The notes under the pieces are model-generated. The model was not told where the DNA came from. It searched no databases and worked only from the letters and a program-made list of their open reading frames with translations. Source: a virus. Taken from it: 22,951 bases of DNA. The stretch lies in the IMG/VR virus record IMGVR_UViG_3300047476_000384, positions 1 through 22,951 of that record; one strand, given 5' to 3'. Positions 6,385 through 15,389 of the stretch are shown piece after piece (positions within the stretch are counted from its first letter, which is position 1; each line of letters begins with the position of its first letter). The position numbers and the translations under genes are program-made.

Positions 6385-8034
6385 TTATTCTTGATATAAG
6401 TTAATCAAATCTTGAGTAGTTATTCGTTCGCTATCCTGCGTTAAAATAAACGGCTCTGCGTTGTTATCTAATATCGAGGGTAGGCAATCGGCATCCACGC
6501 CAACACAAACCGTCTTACGCACCTTATCGCGCTTGTTATAAAGGTCGATTGTTAACGCTCCTAAATCGTCGGCGTTATCGTATTCGATAGTAGGAAATTC
6601 GTTATCGGCTGGGAAAACAGTATCGCCATTTATGTAACAATTATCGAAATAGAAAACAATCGAAAGGAAATCTAAAACGTATTCAGGCAACCGCCCGAAA
6701 TAATAGCTTAGTTTCTTTTTGCGGTCTACAAATGACGCTTGCCAACGCCCCGAAGCATATCTAAATAAATCGGTATCGGTGTCGTATTGCGGTTGGAATC
6801 GTCGCCCTTCTAATCGAATGCCCGGTAAAAATGACGTACCATAAAACGCTAACCCAAATTGATTCTCGCCGTTGCAACCTTCAATCTTAAAGAACCTGCA
6901 ATCGTCCGAGTAATCGCCTATTTGAATAACCTCGCTGTACTTATCATAAGCCGCCCAGTTTTTATCGGCTCGAACGGTTATTTTTTCAACGGCTATCACT
7001 CCGTTAAGCGAAGCGCCAAACTGCGAACCTAATAAACTAACGAACCCCGTTGAGGTGTTTGTAATGGTGTATGTGTACGTACCTACGGCGCTTATTGTGG
7101 CGTATGTAATGCCGTCTACCTGTAAGCGTAAACGTGCATTTGTTATGGAACTTACAACTATTTCAACGTAATAATCTTTATCCTCGCATAATTCAGTTAT
7201 GCTAATTAGCTCGGTTTGGTTACCTAACGCAGTAAGCTCGATTGTTGCCTCACCCCCACCAACTACCCAATCGTCCGCGCCCGTTACGGGTGTCGATGTC
7301 CAGCCGATAGGCGGGCAATCAATACATAAAGGGTCGCCGTTAAAGAAAGGATTATAAATAAAATATTGCCCGCAAGTATTCGTACAATAATCGGCAATCG
7401 CTAAACGATAGCAACCCGAATCGATTGTATAACCCGAAAGGTCGATACCCGCCGTTAAATATTGGTCTTTAACAGTTAGCACAGGGTCGAGCCTTTCAAT
7501 TATTGAAAGCGTTTCGGCATCTACTAAGCCCGCAAATAAAGCGCCCGTAGGTACAGGCTCGACGCTATTAACTATAAACACGCCGTCGAACTCATCGCCC
7601 GCTAAACCATTAAAATAAAACAGCAAGCCCGCCGAGGTTGTATCGGGCGTGTTGAGGTAAATCGTATGTGTACCCGGTGCGTTTAAATAAAGAAACGAGC
7701 CGCTCGGGAAAATACCAACTACTAACGTACCGCTGTTATAGGTTTCAATCGTTACCGTTACCTTATAGTTTAACACCACGTCGTAACGCTCATACCCTTG
7801 TATGTAACCGCCCGTATTACCCGTTGCGGTTATTTCGCTACCCGACTGCGTCCAATCGCCCGAAATGACATCGCTAACAAATTTTAGTTCGCCGCATACT
7901 CCCGTTTCGAGCTGCCAAAATAGTTGGTCGTTAAAGTCTGCTAACTGCGCAAATTGATTGTTACAACCTTCGCACGCTTCAGGCAATACGGTATTAAATA
8001 AAATAGGTTGGTTTGGTATCGAGGTGTAACTCAT
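6385..8034 (-). CDS. Tail fibre/adhesin-like structural protein
   Basis: The 549-aa protein is rich in T, S, G, N and aromatic residues and looks entirely beta. Two segments share a layout typical of jelly-roll carbohydrate-binding domains: about residues 58-160 (GDWTQSGSEITATGNTGGYI, then FDGVFIVNSVEPV) and about 248-355 (DDWVVGGGEATIELTALGN, then LNGVIAVEKITV). Cysteine pairs such as CEGC near residue 17, CGQYF near 220 and C-x2-C around 238-241 surround the domains. The C-terminal 190 residues are a separate region with RRFQPQYDTDTDLFRYASG. It follows the distal-tail candidate by an ATGA overlap. A receptor-binding or baseplate-peripheral role is likely (inference). Confidence 0.55.
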   Translation of the reverse strand: MSYTSIPNQPILFNTVLPEACEGCNNQFAQLADFNDQLFWQLETGVCGELKFVSDVISGDWTQSGSEITATGNTGGYIQGYERYDVVLNYKVTVTIETYNSGTLVVGIFPSGSFLYLNAPGTHTIYLNTPDTTSAGLLFYFNGLAGDEFDGVFIVNSVEPVPTGALFAGLVDAETLSIIERLDPVLTVKDQYLTAGIDLSGYTIDSGCYRLAIADYCTNTCGQYFIYNPFFNGDPLCIDCPPIGWTSTPVTGADDWVVGGGEATIELTALGNQTELISITELCEDKDYYVEIVVSSITNARLRLQVDGITYATISAVGTYTYTITNTSTGFVSLLGSQFGASLNGVIAVEKITVRADKNWAAYDKYSEVIQIGDYSDDCRFFKIEGCNGENQFGLAFYGTSFLPGIRLEGRRFQPQYDTDTDLFRYASGRWQASFVDRKKKLSYYFGRLPEYVLDFLSIVFYFDNCYINGDTVFPADNEFPTIEYDNADDLGALTIDLYNKRDKVRKTVCVGVDADCLPSILDNNAEPFILTQDSERITTQDLINLYQE

Positions 8035-10103
8035 GGTAAAAGTTTGTTAGAACGTAGTTCGAATTGTGCGCCCTTGCGCATTACGGATTCAATTTGTAGG
8101 TTTTTAATATACGTCGGCGCAACGGCTAACGAATCGTCTTTACGCCCGAGTAAAATAGGCTTTGAGGTTTCGCTCGTTATTGCGTTAATCTCTGCCATGC
8201 TTAACGGGCGTTTGAACTTATATACATAGGCTTGCACCTCGTTAATGTCTACGGGTTCGAGCGTTTGCGGTGTGAAGGGTTGACCGATAACCGAGAAAAA
8301 GGAAAATGCAGAGGGCAGGGTAGTGTTTTGAAACCCACTACCAAATCGTAAGAAACGTTGTATAACGTCGGGAAATGGTGCTGTTGCGGTTGCCGATATA
8401 CCTATATCGATTGCAATTAAATTACCAGCCTCGCAAATAAATACTTCGTTGGTTATTGAATACCATGCAGGTTGACCCGGTACGGCAAAATCGCTACCAG
8501 TTATAAACCGCGTCTCTAATAAATTTAAAGCCGCGTCAAATCTCTTAATCATTAATTTTACTTGTCTGCCAGCCGAAAAGGCTATCGGCACAAACGTTAC
8601 GGGGTCTAAGTATTCATCTAAAACAAGCCCCGCGTTAACGGTATAAATACCGGGATTCGATACGATGTAATACTCATACGTACCCGGTACGGGCTGTGTA
8701 AAATTACTGGGATTAACTACAGGGTCGAGCCAAATAAAATAATGCGATAGCAATCCCGATAAGGTGTTTTGTGTTGGGGCATTAACAACGCTAAATTGGT
8801 TAACGATTTGATTTGCCGTTGAGCTATCAAACCTTAACGTTCCCGATGCTGTGATTGAACTAAAGCCCTCAAAGAATGATTCTAACGAGTTCGGGTAACC
8901 GCTTAACCAATTAGCCGAAACAACCTCGTTACGATACGGGCTGTTATAAATAGTATTGCCTACCCCGTAAGGGTCGTATCCGTTAGCCGTCGCCGTGTTA
9001 GCTGCTATGCTTCCCGTCCAGTTCGACTGAATGATTACGCCGTTTGTTTCGTAGCCCGTATTATTGAATACAACAATATCCTGAATGAGGTTAGTATCGA
9101 ATATTATTTCGCTCGTTTTAAGGTTTAATATATTGCTTGTATTGCACTCACCAACGAACCCGAATGTTTCAGCCCTAAAGCCCCTAAACGGCGTTTGTGT
9201 AAACTCGCACAGCGTATCGCCGTTATCACATTGCCCGACCTCTAAATATAATTCGTTACCGAAATCAGTCGCCTGATATAAACGCCGTGTATCGAATTGC
9301 ATTTCAATATCGGACTGGTCGAATAGATTAGCCGATGCGCCGATTTGCTGAAAGTATGAAGCCTGTTCGATGCGTAACAACGGGCGACCGTTGGCTTGCT
9401 TTTCAAAACCCATACCGAGGTTAAGTTTTGAGCGCATCGCTAAATACAACTGCTCAAAGGTCGCAAGTATTTCGACATTGCTTTTTAGTCGTATCGATTG
9501 CCCGTTAGTGTAAAACGCCACATCGGTTTGCGGGTAACTGGCAGCAAAGAAATTCGAATCGAAATCTACTAACCCGTCGCTCATACAATTTACCAAATGC
9601 GCGAACGTATCATAAACCGTGTAAGCGTAAGCGGGGTTAGGGTAAATGATTACGCCCGGATTAAACACGTAAAGAGGTACGGCGGTCGGTGGCGTTATCG
9701 GTGTGCCGTTCTTTGATGTAGTGAGGCGAAGCGAAAACGGGATAGACTTATTATTATTAATCTTTGTGCTAAAGGTTTCGTCGTAAAGCTTGGTTTTTAC
9801 TTGACATCTATCGAGCACAAAGTTACATTCAGTAACGATTATATACCCATCGACTAAACGCTCCCAAACGCCACTCGAACAAATGTATTGAACCGATACG
9901 CGTACCAACTCACAATAGCCCGAGGTTGCTAACTTATTGTAAAGGTAGCCGAATACATCGCCCCCAAAGATTAATTCATTATCGAATGAAACAACCCGCG
10001 CCCCTATCGTATCGTCCTCGTTAATATTAATACCAAAGTCCTCAGGGTTTAGCGGTTGCCCTCGGTCGATGCCGTCGATTAAAAATTTTAATTCAGATGC
10101 CAT
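8031..10103 (-). CDS. Distal tail/baseplate-like protein
   Basis: The 690-aa protein directly follows the tape measure gene, overlapping it by 16 nt, where distal tail or baseplate hub proteins are normally encoded. The N-terminal part (MASELKFLIDGIDRGQPLNP, then VDGYIIVTECNFVLDRCQVK) alternates short hydrophobic strands as in hub proteins of Bacteroidetes phages. Later sections are long N/T/S/F-rich beta regions. The end, near ITSETSKPILLGRKDD and VMRKGAQFELRSN, may be a joining domain. No peptidase or lysozyme motif is visible. I rely mostly on position and composition; it could also carry receptor-binding domains in its second half. Confidence 0.5.
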   Translation of the reverse strand: MASELKFLIDGIDRGQPLNPEDFGININEDDTIGARVVSFDNELIFGGDVFGYLYNKLATSGYCELVRVSVQYICSSGVWERLVDGYIIVTECNFVLDRCQVKTKLYDETFSTKINNNKSIPFSLRLTTSKNGTPITPPTAVPLYVFNPGVIIYPNPAYAYTVYDTFAHLVNCMSDGLVDFDSNFFAASYPQTDVAFYTNGQSIRLKSNVEILATFEQLYLAMRSKLNLGMGFEKQANGRPLLRIEQASYFQQIGASANLFDQSDIEMQFDTRRLYQATDFGNELYLEVGQCDNGDTLCEFTQTPFRGFRAETFGFVGECNTSNILNLKTSEIIFDTNLIQDIVVFNNTGYETNGVIIQSNWTGSIAANTATANGYDPYGVGNTIYNSPYRNEVVSANWLSGYPNSLESFFEGFSSITASGTLRFDSSTANQIVNQFSVVNAPTQNTLSGLLSHYFIWLDPVVNPSNFTQPVPGTYEYYIVSNPGIYTVNAGLVLDEYLDPVTFVPIAFSAGRQVKLMIKRFDAALNLLETRFITGSDFAVPGQPAWYSITNEVFICEAGNLIAIDIGISATATAPFPDVIQRFLRFGSGFQNTTLPSAFSFFSVIGQPFTPQTLEPVDINEVQAYVYKFKRPLSMAEINAITSETSKPILLGRKDDSLAVAPTYIKNLQIESVMRKGAQFELRSNKLLP

Positions 10104-12595
10104 GAATACCGCGAATCGTTGCCGTTAATATTTATTACCGTGTTATTGCGCTTTAGGTCGCGCCTCATGCCTTTTATTTCGCGTTCCATCCCTTTACTAT
10201 TTAAAGACGCGTTAACGTTTATAGCGCGCTCCTTTTTACCCATGTAGTAATTCAATGCAGGGCGAACATAACGTTCATCGATTAAACGCTTAAACGCCGC
10301 GCTCGAGGTGTTAAGCGCATCGAGTTCGGAACGGTGGCGGCTAACCGAATTACGATTAACAACAAACTCGCCGCTCTCGGCTTCGATTAACGTACCGCCC
10401 GCCTCATGGCTTTTACCGCCTACCATGCCGCCTCGCTTAAACTTAGGTATCGGTGTGGCTGCGATAATAGCAATTTGAGCCGCGCCAGCCGCTATGGCTA
10501 TTGCGGTTTGAACTGGATTACCCGCCGCTTTAGCAACCGCCACCGCAGCGTTAATCGTTGCTTCAAAGATTGCCGCCGCCTTTTCTGCGACCGCTTGCTT
10601 ACGCTTTTCGGCTGCGACCTTTTGCGCCGTCCTTAATTGCAATGCTTCGAGCTTACGTTGCTTATCGGCTTCGCTTAATGTGCTTTGTTCGATTGCTAAC
10701 TTTTCGGCTTCCGATGCGGCGTTAATTTCCTCGATTCGCTTTTGCGATTGTATGCCTTGCAACTCAATTATACTACCGAATAAATCGGCGGTGGCTTGCG
10801 CTATTTCTGCCAGTTGCTCGAGTTGTTTATCGGCTGATTGTTTACGTTCGTCCTGAATCGCCTTTTGGGTTTCGGCTTCAATAAGTAAAATTTCATTTGC
10901 CCGCTCCCGTTCATCATTAATACTATTGGTCGCGGCTAACTTACGCTGGTCGGCTTCTAAATTGATTAATTGAATACGGCGCTCAAGTGAACTACCCTGC
11001 TCAATCTCTAATCGTTTAACTAAACTTATTTGAGTATTTATAGACGATTCGGCGGCGGCTCTTTGCTCTTCGGCAATCTTTTCGGCTGCTTCCTTTTCTT
11101 TAGCTACCTTATCTTCTAAAGCCTTTTGGTCTATATCTGCTATTTGTTTAGTGGCATCTTGTTTAATCGCTTGTATCGCGTTTTGTAGTTTTGTTTCCTC
11201 TTCGCTACCCTTCGCGAATTTACTATCGATAAACGCCTGCTCAAGTTCGGCAATCTTTGTATTACTTTCGCTTAATATCTTTTCGCGTTGGTCTACCGAA
11301 TTAGCGAAGGCATCTTGTTCTAATTTGGCTAATTGCTCACGGGCTTTCGTAACCTCTTCGGCTGATTTCTTTTCGGCTTCAGCGGCTTTCTTTGATTCCT
11401 CTTTTTGCTTATCGGCTGCTTCCTTTGCGGCGGTTGCCCGAATAACTAAAATATTATTCGATGCTTCTTGTACCGCGTCCGATGCTTCCTTTTGCGTTTC
11501 AAGTAGCTTATCGCGCTCCTCTTTATCGAGGTCGAGTATTTTAGATTGCTTTGCCTGAAAGTCTTTTAGTATCTTTTGGTTTGCTGCGATAACCGCCTTT
11601 TCGCGTTCAATCTCGAGTTGTGTAGTATTTCGCCCCGCCGCCTTTTCAACTTCGATACGTCTATTGTAACCGTCAACTATTGATTTTGTCGCGTCGGCTT
11701 GTCGCTTAGATGCCTTTTCAAATGCAGCCCCAGCGCGTTCGGCATCGTCCGAAGCACCTACCCATTCTTTAATAGTATCCACTACATCGCCTATCGCATT
11801 GCTTACAGTCTTAAAGCCCGGTATCGAATTTTCAAGCGCGGCTTTTACCTTATCAAAGTTTTCAATTAAAGCAACTAAACCTAACACCAACAAACCAACA
11901 CCCGTAGCCGCTAACGCTATTCTAAACGCTTTTAACGCGCCCGTAGATGTTCCGACTACCGTTGTATAGATTGCTTGCTTTGCGGTTAATACAGCCGTCT
12001 TAATTGCGCTTTCCTCAAGTAGTAAGTTTGCGATTTGCTGAACGCCATTAGCGACCGCGATAGCGCCCTGAACTTTTAGAATGCCTTTTTGTAAATCTTC
12101 GCTTTCAGCCCCGAACAAAGCCGCCGCACCTTGCGCAACTTCGAACCCCGCTGCCAGCCCTTGCGTAGCTTGTACCGCTGCATCGAACTTAAACGTATCG
12201 GATGCAAGGATTCGAACCCTTGCGCGGGTGTCGCCTATTTGGTCTTCGAGCCGTGAGGCTGCGATTAACAACTGGTTAAACTCGGCTGTGTTATCCTTGC
12301 CTTGTTGCTCAAGTAAAGTTAATTCAGCCTTTAACCCGCGTAATTGACCCGTTAACGATTTGCCGCTTTTGGTTAGCCGTTCGAGGGCGGTTGTATTGCC
12401 TTCGATTGCTTTCTTTACTTCGCCCCCACTAAACGCAGCGGCGGCGCTTTTGGCAGCGTCTTTATATTCAGTTGCAATCTTATCCGAAGCTTTTTGAGCC
12501 GACTTAACAGCCTCGTTATTTACTTCGTTAATCTTGTTAACAGTAGCTTCGAGGTCGCCCGCGTCGGCTTTATACTTTATGAGAACTTCAGCCAT
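10088..12595 (-). CDS. Tail tape measure protein
   Basis: I start this gene at MAEVLIKYKADAGDLEATVN (835 aa), ten codons after the first available ATG, because the start then overlaps the preceding small gene by only 8 nt. The protein has a long coiled-coil N-terminus, a hydrophobic stretch around residues 224-244 (IALAATGVGLLVLGLVALI), an E/K/Q/A-rich coiled coil of several hundred residues, and a second hydrophobic alanine-rich segment (INAAVAVAKAAGNPVQTAIA). KFKRGGMVGGKSHEAGGTLI and GEFVVNR follow; this 'GG...GG...EAGE.V...' stretch is a hallmark of tape measure C-termini. Such proteins set tail length and help DNA entry. The length suggests a fairly short non-contractile tail. Confidence 0.9.
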   Translation of the reverse strand: MAEVLIKYKADAGDLEATVNKINEVNNEAVKSAQKASDKIATEYKDAAKSAAAAFSGGEVKKAIEGNTTALERLTKSGKSLTGQLRGLKAELTLLEQQGKDNTAEFNQLLIAASRLEDQIGDTRARVRILASDTFKFDAAVQATQGLAAGFEVAQGAAALFGAESEDLQKGILKVQGAIAVANGVQQIANLLLEESAIKTAVLTAKQAIYTTVVGTSTGALKAFRIALAATGVGLLVLGLVALIENFDKVKAALENSIPGFKTVSNAIGDVVDTIKEWVGASDDAERAGAAFEKASKRQADATKSIVDGYNRRIEVEKAAGRNTTQLEIEREKAVIAANQKILKDFQAKQSKILDLDKEERDKLLETQKEASDAVQEASNNILVIRATAAKEAADKQKEESKKAAEAEKKSAEEVTKAREQLAKLEQDAFANSVDQREKILSESNTKIAELEQAFIDSKFAKGSEEETKLQNAIQAIKQDATKQIADIDQKALEDKVAKEKEAAEKIAEEQRAAAESSINTQISLVKRLEIEQGSSLERRIQLINLEADQRKLAATNSINDERERANEILLIEAETQKAIQDERKQSADKQLEQLAEIAQATADLFGSIIELQGIQSQKRIEEINAASEAEKLAIEQSTLSEADKQRKLEALQLRTAQKVAAEKRKQAVAEKAAAIFEATINAAVAVAKAAGNPVQTAIAIAAGAAQIAIIAATPIPKFKRGGMVGGKSHEAGGTLIEAESGEFVVNRNSVSRHRSELDALNTSSAAFKRLIDERYVRPALNYYMGKKERAINVNASLNSKGMEREIKGMRRDLKRNNTVININGNDSRYSWHLN

Positions 12596-12701
12596 CTTTG
12601 TGGTGTTGCTTATAGAACACCCCAAATTTAATTAAAAAAACGTCAATATCGGACTGCATCAATTCTTTAAACTCGAGAACGTTACCGCCCGCGATGTGCA
12701 T
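12588..12701 (-). CDS. Small protein between chaperone and tape measure
   Basis: The 37-aa product starts MHIAGGNVLEFKELMQSDID and ends YKQHHKDG. Its ATG overlaps the upstream TGA as TGATG, and its own stop overlaps the tape measure start by 8 nt. The reading frame stays open upstream to an ATG at 12812, but that longer version would overlap the preceding gene by 112 nt. It lies in the -1 frame relative to the upstream gene, the geometry of the lambda G/GT frameshift pair, yet I see no X XXY YYZ slippery heptamer in the overlap. Termination-reinitiation is therefore more likely. The product may be the second tail-assembly chaperone. Confidence 0.55.
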   Translation of the reverse strand: MHIAGGNVLEFKELMQSDIDVFLIKFGVFYKQHHKDG

Positions 12702-13363
12702 CACTTGTTCCCTGAATCTTTCTTGCGCTTGCTTTGCCCGTCGTCCCGGTGAGAACTCAACGCCGCTAACGTTTCGTGCAGCTTTTGGAGCTGTACTCGG
12801 TTGTACTCCCATAATGTCGTTAATTCGTCGGGCGACATACGTAGTAAGGGTTTCAGCGGCTCGATATCCAAACCTGTAAAAAAATCGTGCGACCCCTCCT
12901 CTGCCATCGCCTCAAATACTTTTAGTTTTGCTTGGTGTACGTCGGGGTTTATTATCGCAGGGTTTTCGTCCGAGCGTACTACCCACGTAGCCGCAATGTT
13001 TAACAATAGGTCGCGGTGTATTACCGTGTTTTGCCTTTCGCGTATTACGTGAATGTATGTAGCAACTAACGCCGCGTTGCGTGGGTTCGTTAGCCCCGCC
13101 CCTAAAGCCTTTTCCATTTCGGTTAGTATCGCTTCCATTTCGCTACCCGATAAACCACTACTTAAACGCTCAAGTAAACTCATGCTCATTGCAAAGCGTT
13201 CGAGCGGTAATGCGGTTTCCTTTGGGAATCGGTAATAGGTGTACCCGTCCTTAGTGAATAGCTGAACTAAATTGTATTTCGGTAGTTCGGCGTTTTGTTT
13301 ATTGCGCGAAAATATTGAGCGCAGTCGCCCGCCTAATTTGTTGAATGATGTGGTCAATGTCAT
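12701..13363 (-). CDS. Tail assembly chaperone-like protein
   Basis: The 220-aa protein is mostly helical, with a core of YNLVQLFTKDGYTYYRFPKE and then ALPLERFAMSMSLLERLSSG, and later VIHRDLLLNIAATWVVRSDE. The 'YRFP....LP..R......' pattern and its place two genes before the tape measure match tail-assembly-chaperone-like genes that I recall from Bacteroidetes phages. Chaperones of this kind coat the tape measure before tube polymerisation. The last 20 residues are polar and charged (SSHRDDGQSKRKKDSGNK) and may be disordered. Its start overlaps the preceding small gene by 65 nt; a later start is possible, but the N-terminus MTLTTSFNKLGGRLRSIFSR looks plausible. Confidence 0.5.
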   Translation of the reverse strand: MTLTTSFNKLGGRLRSIFSRNKQNAELPKYNLVQLFTKDGYTYYRFPKETALPLERFAMSMSLLERLSSGLSGSEMEAILTEMEKALGAGLTNPRNAALVATYIHVIRERQNTVIHRDLLLNIAATWVVRSDENPAIINPDVHQAKLKVFEAMAEEGSHDFFTGLDIEPLKPLLRMSPDELTTLWEYNRVQLQKLHETLAALSSHRDDGQSKRKKDSGNK

Positions 13364-13562
13364 TATTTACTTTTATTAAACTGCCACTACGCAGCTGTAT
13401 TATGCAATCATCATTTTCGCCGCTAAATACGTGGCTTATATCGTTTACGTTTATCAGTACCTCAACAAACCCAATATCGCGCTCACTTAATTCGCGCAGG
13501 GTGTCATCCTCGGTGTCGAGCGATTCGGTCAGGAACGCTTTGCAGAGGATGAACCCAGTCAT
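13299..13562 (-). CDS. Small hypothetical protein (87 aa)
   Basis: I use the ATG at 13562 (MTGFILCKAFLTESLDTEDD), which sits two bases after the upstream TAG. The ORF can be extended to 13589, but that would overlap the zinc-ribbon gene. Hydrophobic segments alternate with acidic ones (IGFVEVLINVNDISHVFSG, then CIIQLRSGSLIKVNN), suggesting a small mixed alpha/beta or beta-barrel domain. The 'D...HVF....D..I.LR.G..I.V' portion resembles small phage proteins with an SH3- or PH-like core. The position between terminase and chaperone suggests a tail-completion or connector role, but I do not recognise the family. Confidence 0.5.
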   Translation of the reverse strand: MTGFILCKAFLTESLDTEDDTLRELSERDIGFVEVLINVNDISHVFSGENDDCIIQLRSGSLIKVNNDIDHIIQQIRRATALNIFAQ

Positions 13563-13564
13563 AT

Positions 13565-13783
13565 CTAACTCCAGTAATCGTGCGGGCATTCAGCATCTTT
13601 AACCCGCGTTTTAGCGGGTAGGAAACAACCGCACGCCGTACAAAGGTTTAATGCTTTGTTTCGATGCTGGCAAACGTTACAAATAGGCGTTCGCGTTTCG
13701 CTTAGTTCGTTTGCCTCTTTGTTGGACGTTATCCAAAACCACCAACCGCGAATAATTGTACCTATCCTGCGCATTCGATACAT
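13565..13783 (-). CDS. Small zinc-ribbon protein
   Basis: The 72-aa protein has an N-terminal basic, tryptophan-rich stretch (RRIGTIIRGWWFWI), then ICNVCQHRNKALNLCTACGC followed by FLPAKTRVKDAECPHDYW. The two CxxC knuckles and further Cys/His residues form a clear zinc-ribbon. Proteins with this 'C..C..R......C..CGC.LP.KTR....CP...W' signature recur beside structural genes of Bacteroidetes phages; their role is unknown to me. The ATG at 13783 overlaps the previous gene by 22 nt; an ATG three codons later (13774) is an equally good start. Its nearness to terminase could mean a role in packaging or regulation, but this is speculation. Confidence 0.7.
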   Translation of the reverse strand: MYRMRRIGTIIRGWWFWITSNKEANELSETRTPICNVCQHRNKALNLCTACGCFLPAKTRVKDAECPHDYWS

Positions 13784-14115
13784 TCCATTAAGTTAATTAC
13801 TGGCAACTCTTCAGCATCGGTTTCAATATTCGCCACGCTAAAGCTAATACAATCGTAAGTCGTTTCGCAAATAGTAAACTCACCACATGAACCGAGCTTA
13901 ATAGTGTAGCCCTGCCCGTTATCTATCTTTGCATTGTTTATAGTTAACAGCCCATCGACATCAGAGGTAACACTAAACGTTTGAACGCGGTTAGTAGCAT
14001 TGTGCTTTAATACCACTACATACTCGGTTTCGGGTTCTACGTAACCGAACTGAATACCGCCGTTACAATAGGCTATTTGAATGCCTGAATCGAAACAAGG
14101 TGTACAAACGCTCAT
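13762..14115 (-). CDS. Cysteine-rich beta protein next to terminase
   Basis: I start at MSVCTPCFDSGIQIAYCNGG (117 aa), whose ATG overlaps the terminase TGA as ATGA; the longer ORF to 14157 would run inside the terminase gene. The protein contains at least nine cysteines, with CTPC near the start and MECIECAG at the end, around a beta-rich middle (EYVVVLKHNATNRVQTFSVT). This looks like a small all-beta domain with paired cysteines as metal sites. It could be a decoration, spike or connector protein. The family is not recognised. Confidence 0.55.
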   Translation of the reverse strand: MSVCTPCFDSGIQIAYCNGGIQFGYVEPETEYVVVLKHNATNRVQTFSVTSDVDGLLTINNAKIDNGQGYTIKLGSCGEFTICETTYDCISFSVANIETDAEELPVINLMECIECAG

Positions 14116-15389
14116 AGGTATCGTTTTAAAATTGCGTTTACAAAGTAACGAAAACAATCTAAATAATCGGCGCGTTCGGTTAGGTTTTTACGATTGCTCT
14201 TTATTATCTGCCCCTCGGCGTTGCATTGTACTTGCTTCGCATCGAATACAAACCCCTTACATTTCTTTGAGTTTACTTTAATATCGAGTTTCTTTAATGC
14301 GGTGTTGCAATCAATACGGCTGTTAACGTGTCGCGGGTTAGCTGGTATTATTATTTGGTTATCGGCTAACTTGAGGCGGCGTTTAATTTGAATGTAGGCG
14401 CTTGAGTTATCGCGCTCCTGAATCGTGCCACCCTTACCCATCGCGTCGCCCGTTATTCGTATAAGCCCAGTCGGTATGTTTAAAGCATCGACCGCATCGC
14501 AAAAAGCATCAATCGAACCGCGCTCTATCTTTATTTCGTCCACTACCCGAGCCGCGCTGCCAACGTTTTGAATAACCAAAGCGCAAAGCGGGTTAATATT
14601 GAAATCGACGCTAATAAAGGTCGGTAAGTGCGGGTTATGGTTAGCGCTATCGTCGATGTGCTTATCGTCATCCCATGCGTACAAGAAAGGATTGGCAACG
14701 TCGTCTAATACGTCCCAGTCGCCCTCAACAAATCGAGCGTATTGAATAGGCGGTAATTCCTTTAAGGCTTCGAGGTATTCGGGTGCAATGTGCGGGTTAT
14801 CTGTTATTCGGCTCGGTATGTACGCCCAGCGTTCGGGTAGGGTGTTTTCCCGGTAACGGTTGTAGATAATTGACTTAACCCAATTTTGCGCGGGATTGCA
14901 CGTTGCAAGGCAAATAATGGGTGGCTTACCTTGCGCTTTATTCCAACTTCCGATACGTTCCTGAACTTTATAAAACGTTACTTCCTGCAATTCGTTTACT
15001 TCATCCAAGCCCGCGCCGTTAATCTCTAAACCTCTAAACCGGTTGAGGTCTTTATCATCGTCGAATGATTCAGCCATAAAGATTAACTCCGAACCGTTCG
15101 TAAACGTTATAACATTCGTTTCCCTATTCCAGTTCTTAACATAGTTACTTACGCCGTCCATCATTATTGAGGCAAAGCTCGGGAACGTAGTGCGCTTTAG
15201 GTCGGGTAGGCTTTTACGAATAACCGCCCACCTCGAACGCGGGTAAGTTAAACAAAGCGATGTAAGGGTTAATAATAGCCAATATGTTTTACCGCCACGT
15301 ATCGCGCCCCCAAAAACAATAACGCGCTTAGTACCGTCTACGGCGTAATCGTACGCGGTCGTTTGTGTTTCGGTTAATGTAAACTTCAT
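14112..15389 (-). CDS. terL: Terminase large subunit
   Basis: The 425-aa protein is the ATP-driven packaging motor plus nuclease that fills the capsid and cuts the concatemer. The ATPase part shows Walker A VFGGAIRGGKT (about residues 25-35), Walker B-like INGAGLDEVNE (123-133) and coupling motif LATCNP (161-166). The nuclease part shows SVDFNINPLC (about 260-269), TGDAMGKGG (313-321) and ADYLDCFRYF (407-416), the acidic residues expected for the RNase H-like active site. Layout and length fit PBSX/Terminase_3-type large subunits. It overlaps the small subunit gene by 4 nt. All key residues appear present. Confidence 0.93.
   Translation of the reverse strand: MKFTLTETQTTAYDYAVDGTKRVIVFGGAIRGGKTYWLLLTLTSLCLTYPRSRWAVIRKSLPDLKRTTFPSFASIMMDGVSNYVKNWNRETNVITFTNGSELIFMAESFDDDKDLNRFRGLEINGAGLDEVNELQEVTFYKVQERIGSWNKAQGKPPIICLATCNPAQNWVKSIIYNRYRENTLPERWAYIPSRITDNPHIAPEYLEALKELPPIQYARFVEGDWDVLDDVANPFLYAWDDDKHIDDSANHNPHLPTFISVDFNINPLCALVIQNVGSAARVVDEIKIERGSIDAFCDAVDALNIPTGLIRITGDAMGKGGTIQERDNSSAYIQIKRRLKLADNQIIIPANPRHVNSRIDCNTALKKLDIKVNSKKCKGFVFDAKQVQCNAEGQIIKSNRKNLTERADYLDCFRYFVNAILKRYL

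Noticed and set aside
11151-11558. Plus-strand 135-codon ORF in the tape measure gene
   Set aside because: Its S/A/C/F-rich product is the mirror of the coiled-coil coding sequence; no plus-strand gene is otherwise present in the window.
12690-12815. Classical -1 programmed frameshift site
   Set aside because: The overlap contains CCAAAAG and AAGAAAG but no X XXY YYZ heptamer in the proper frame; TGATG reinitiation explains the junction better.
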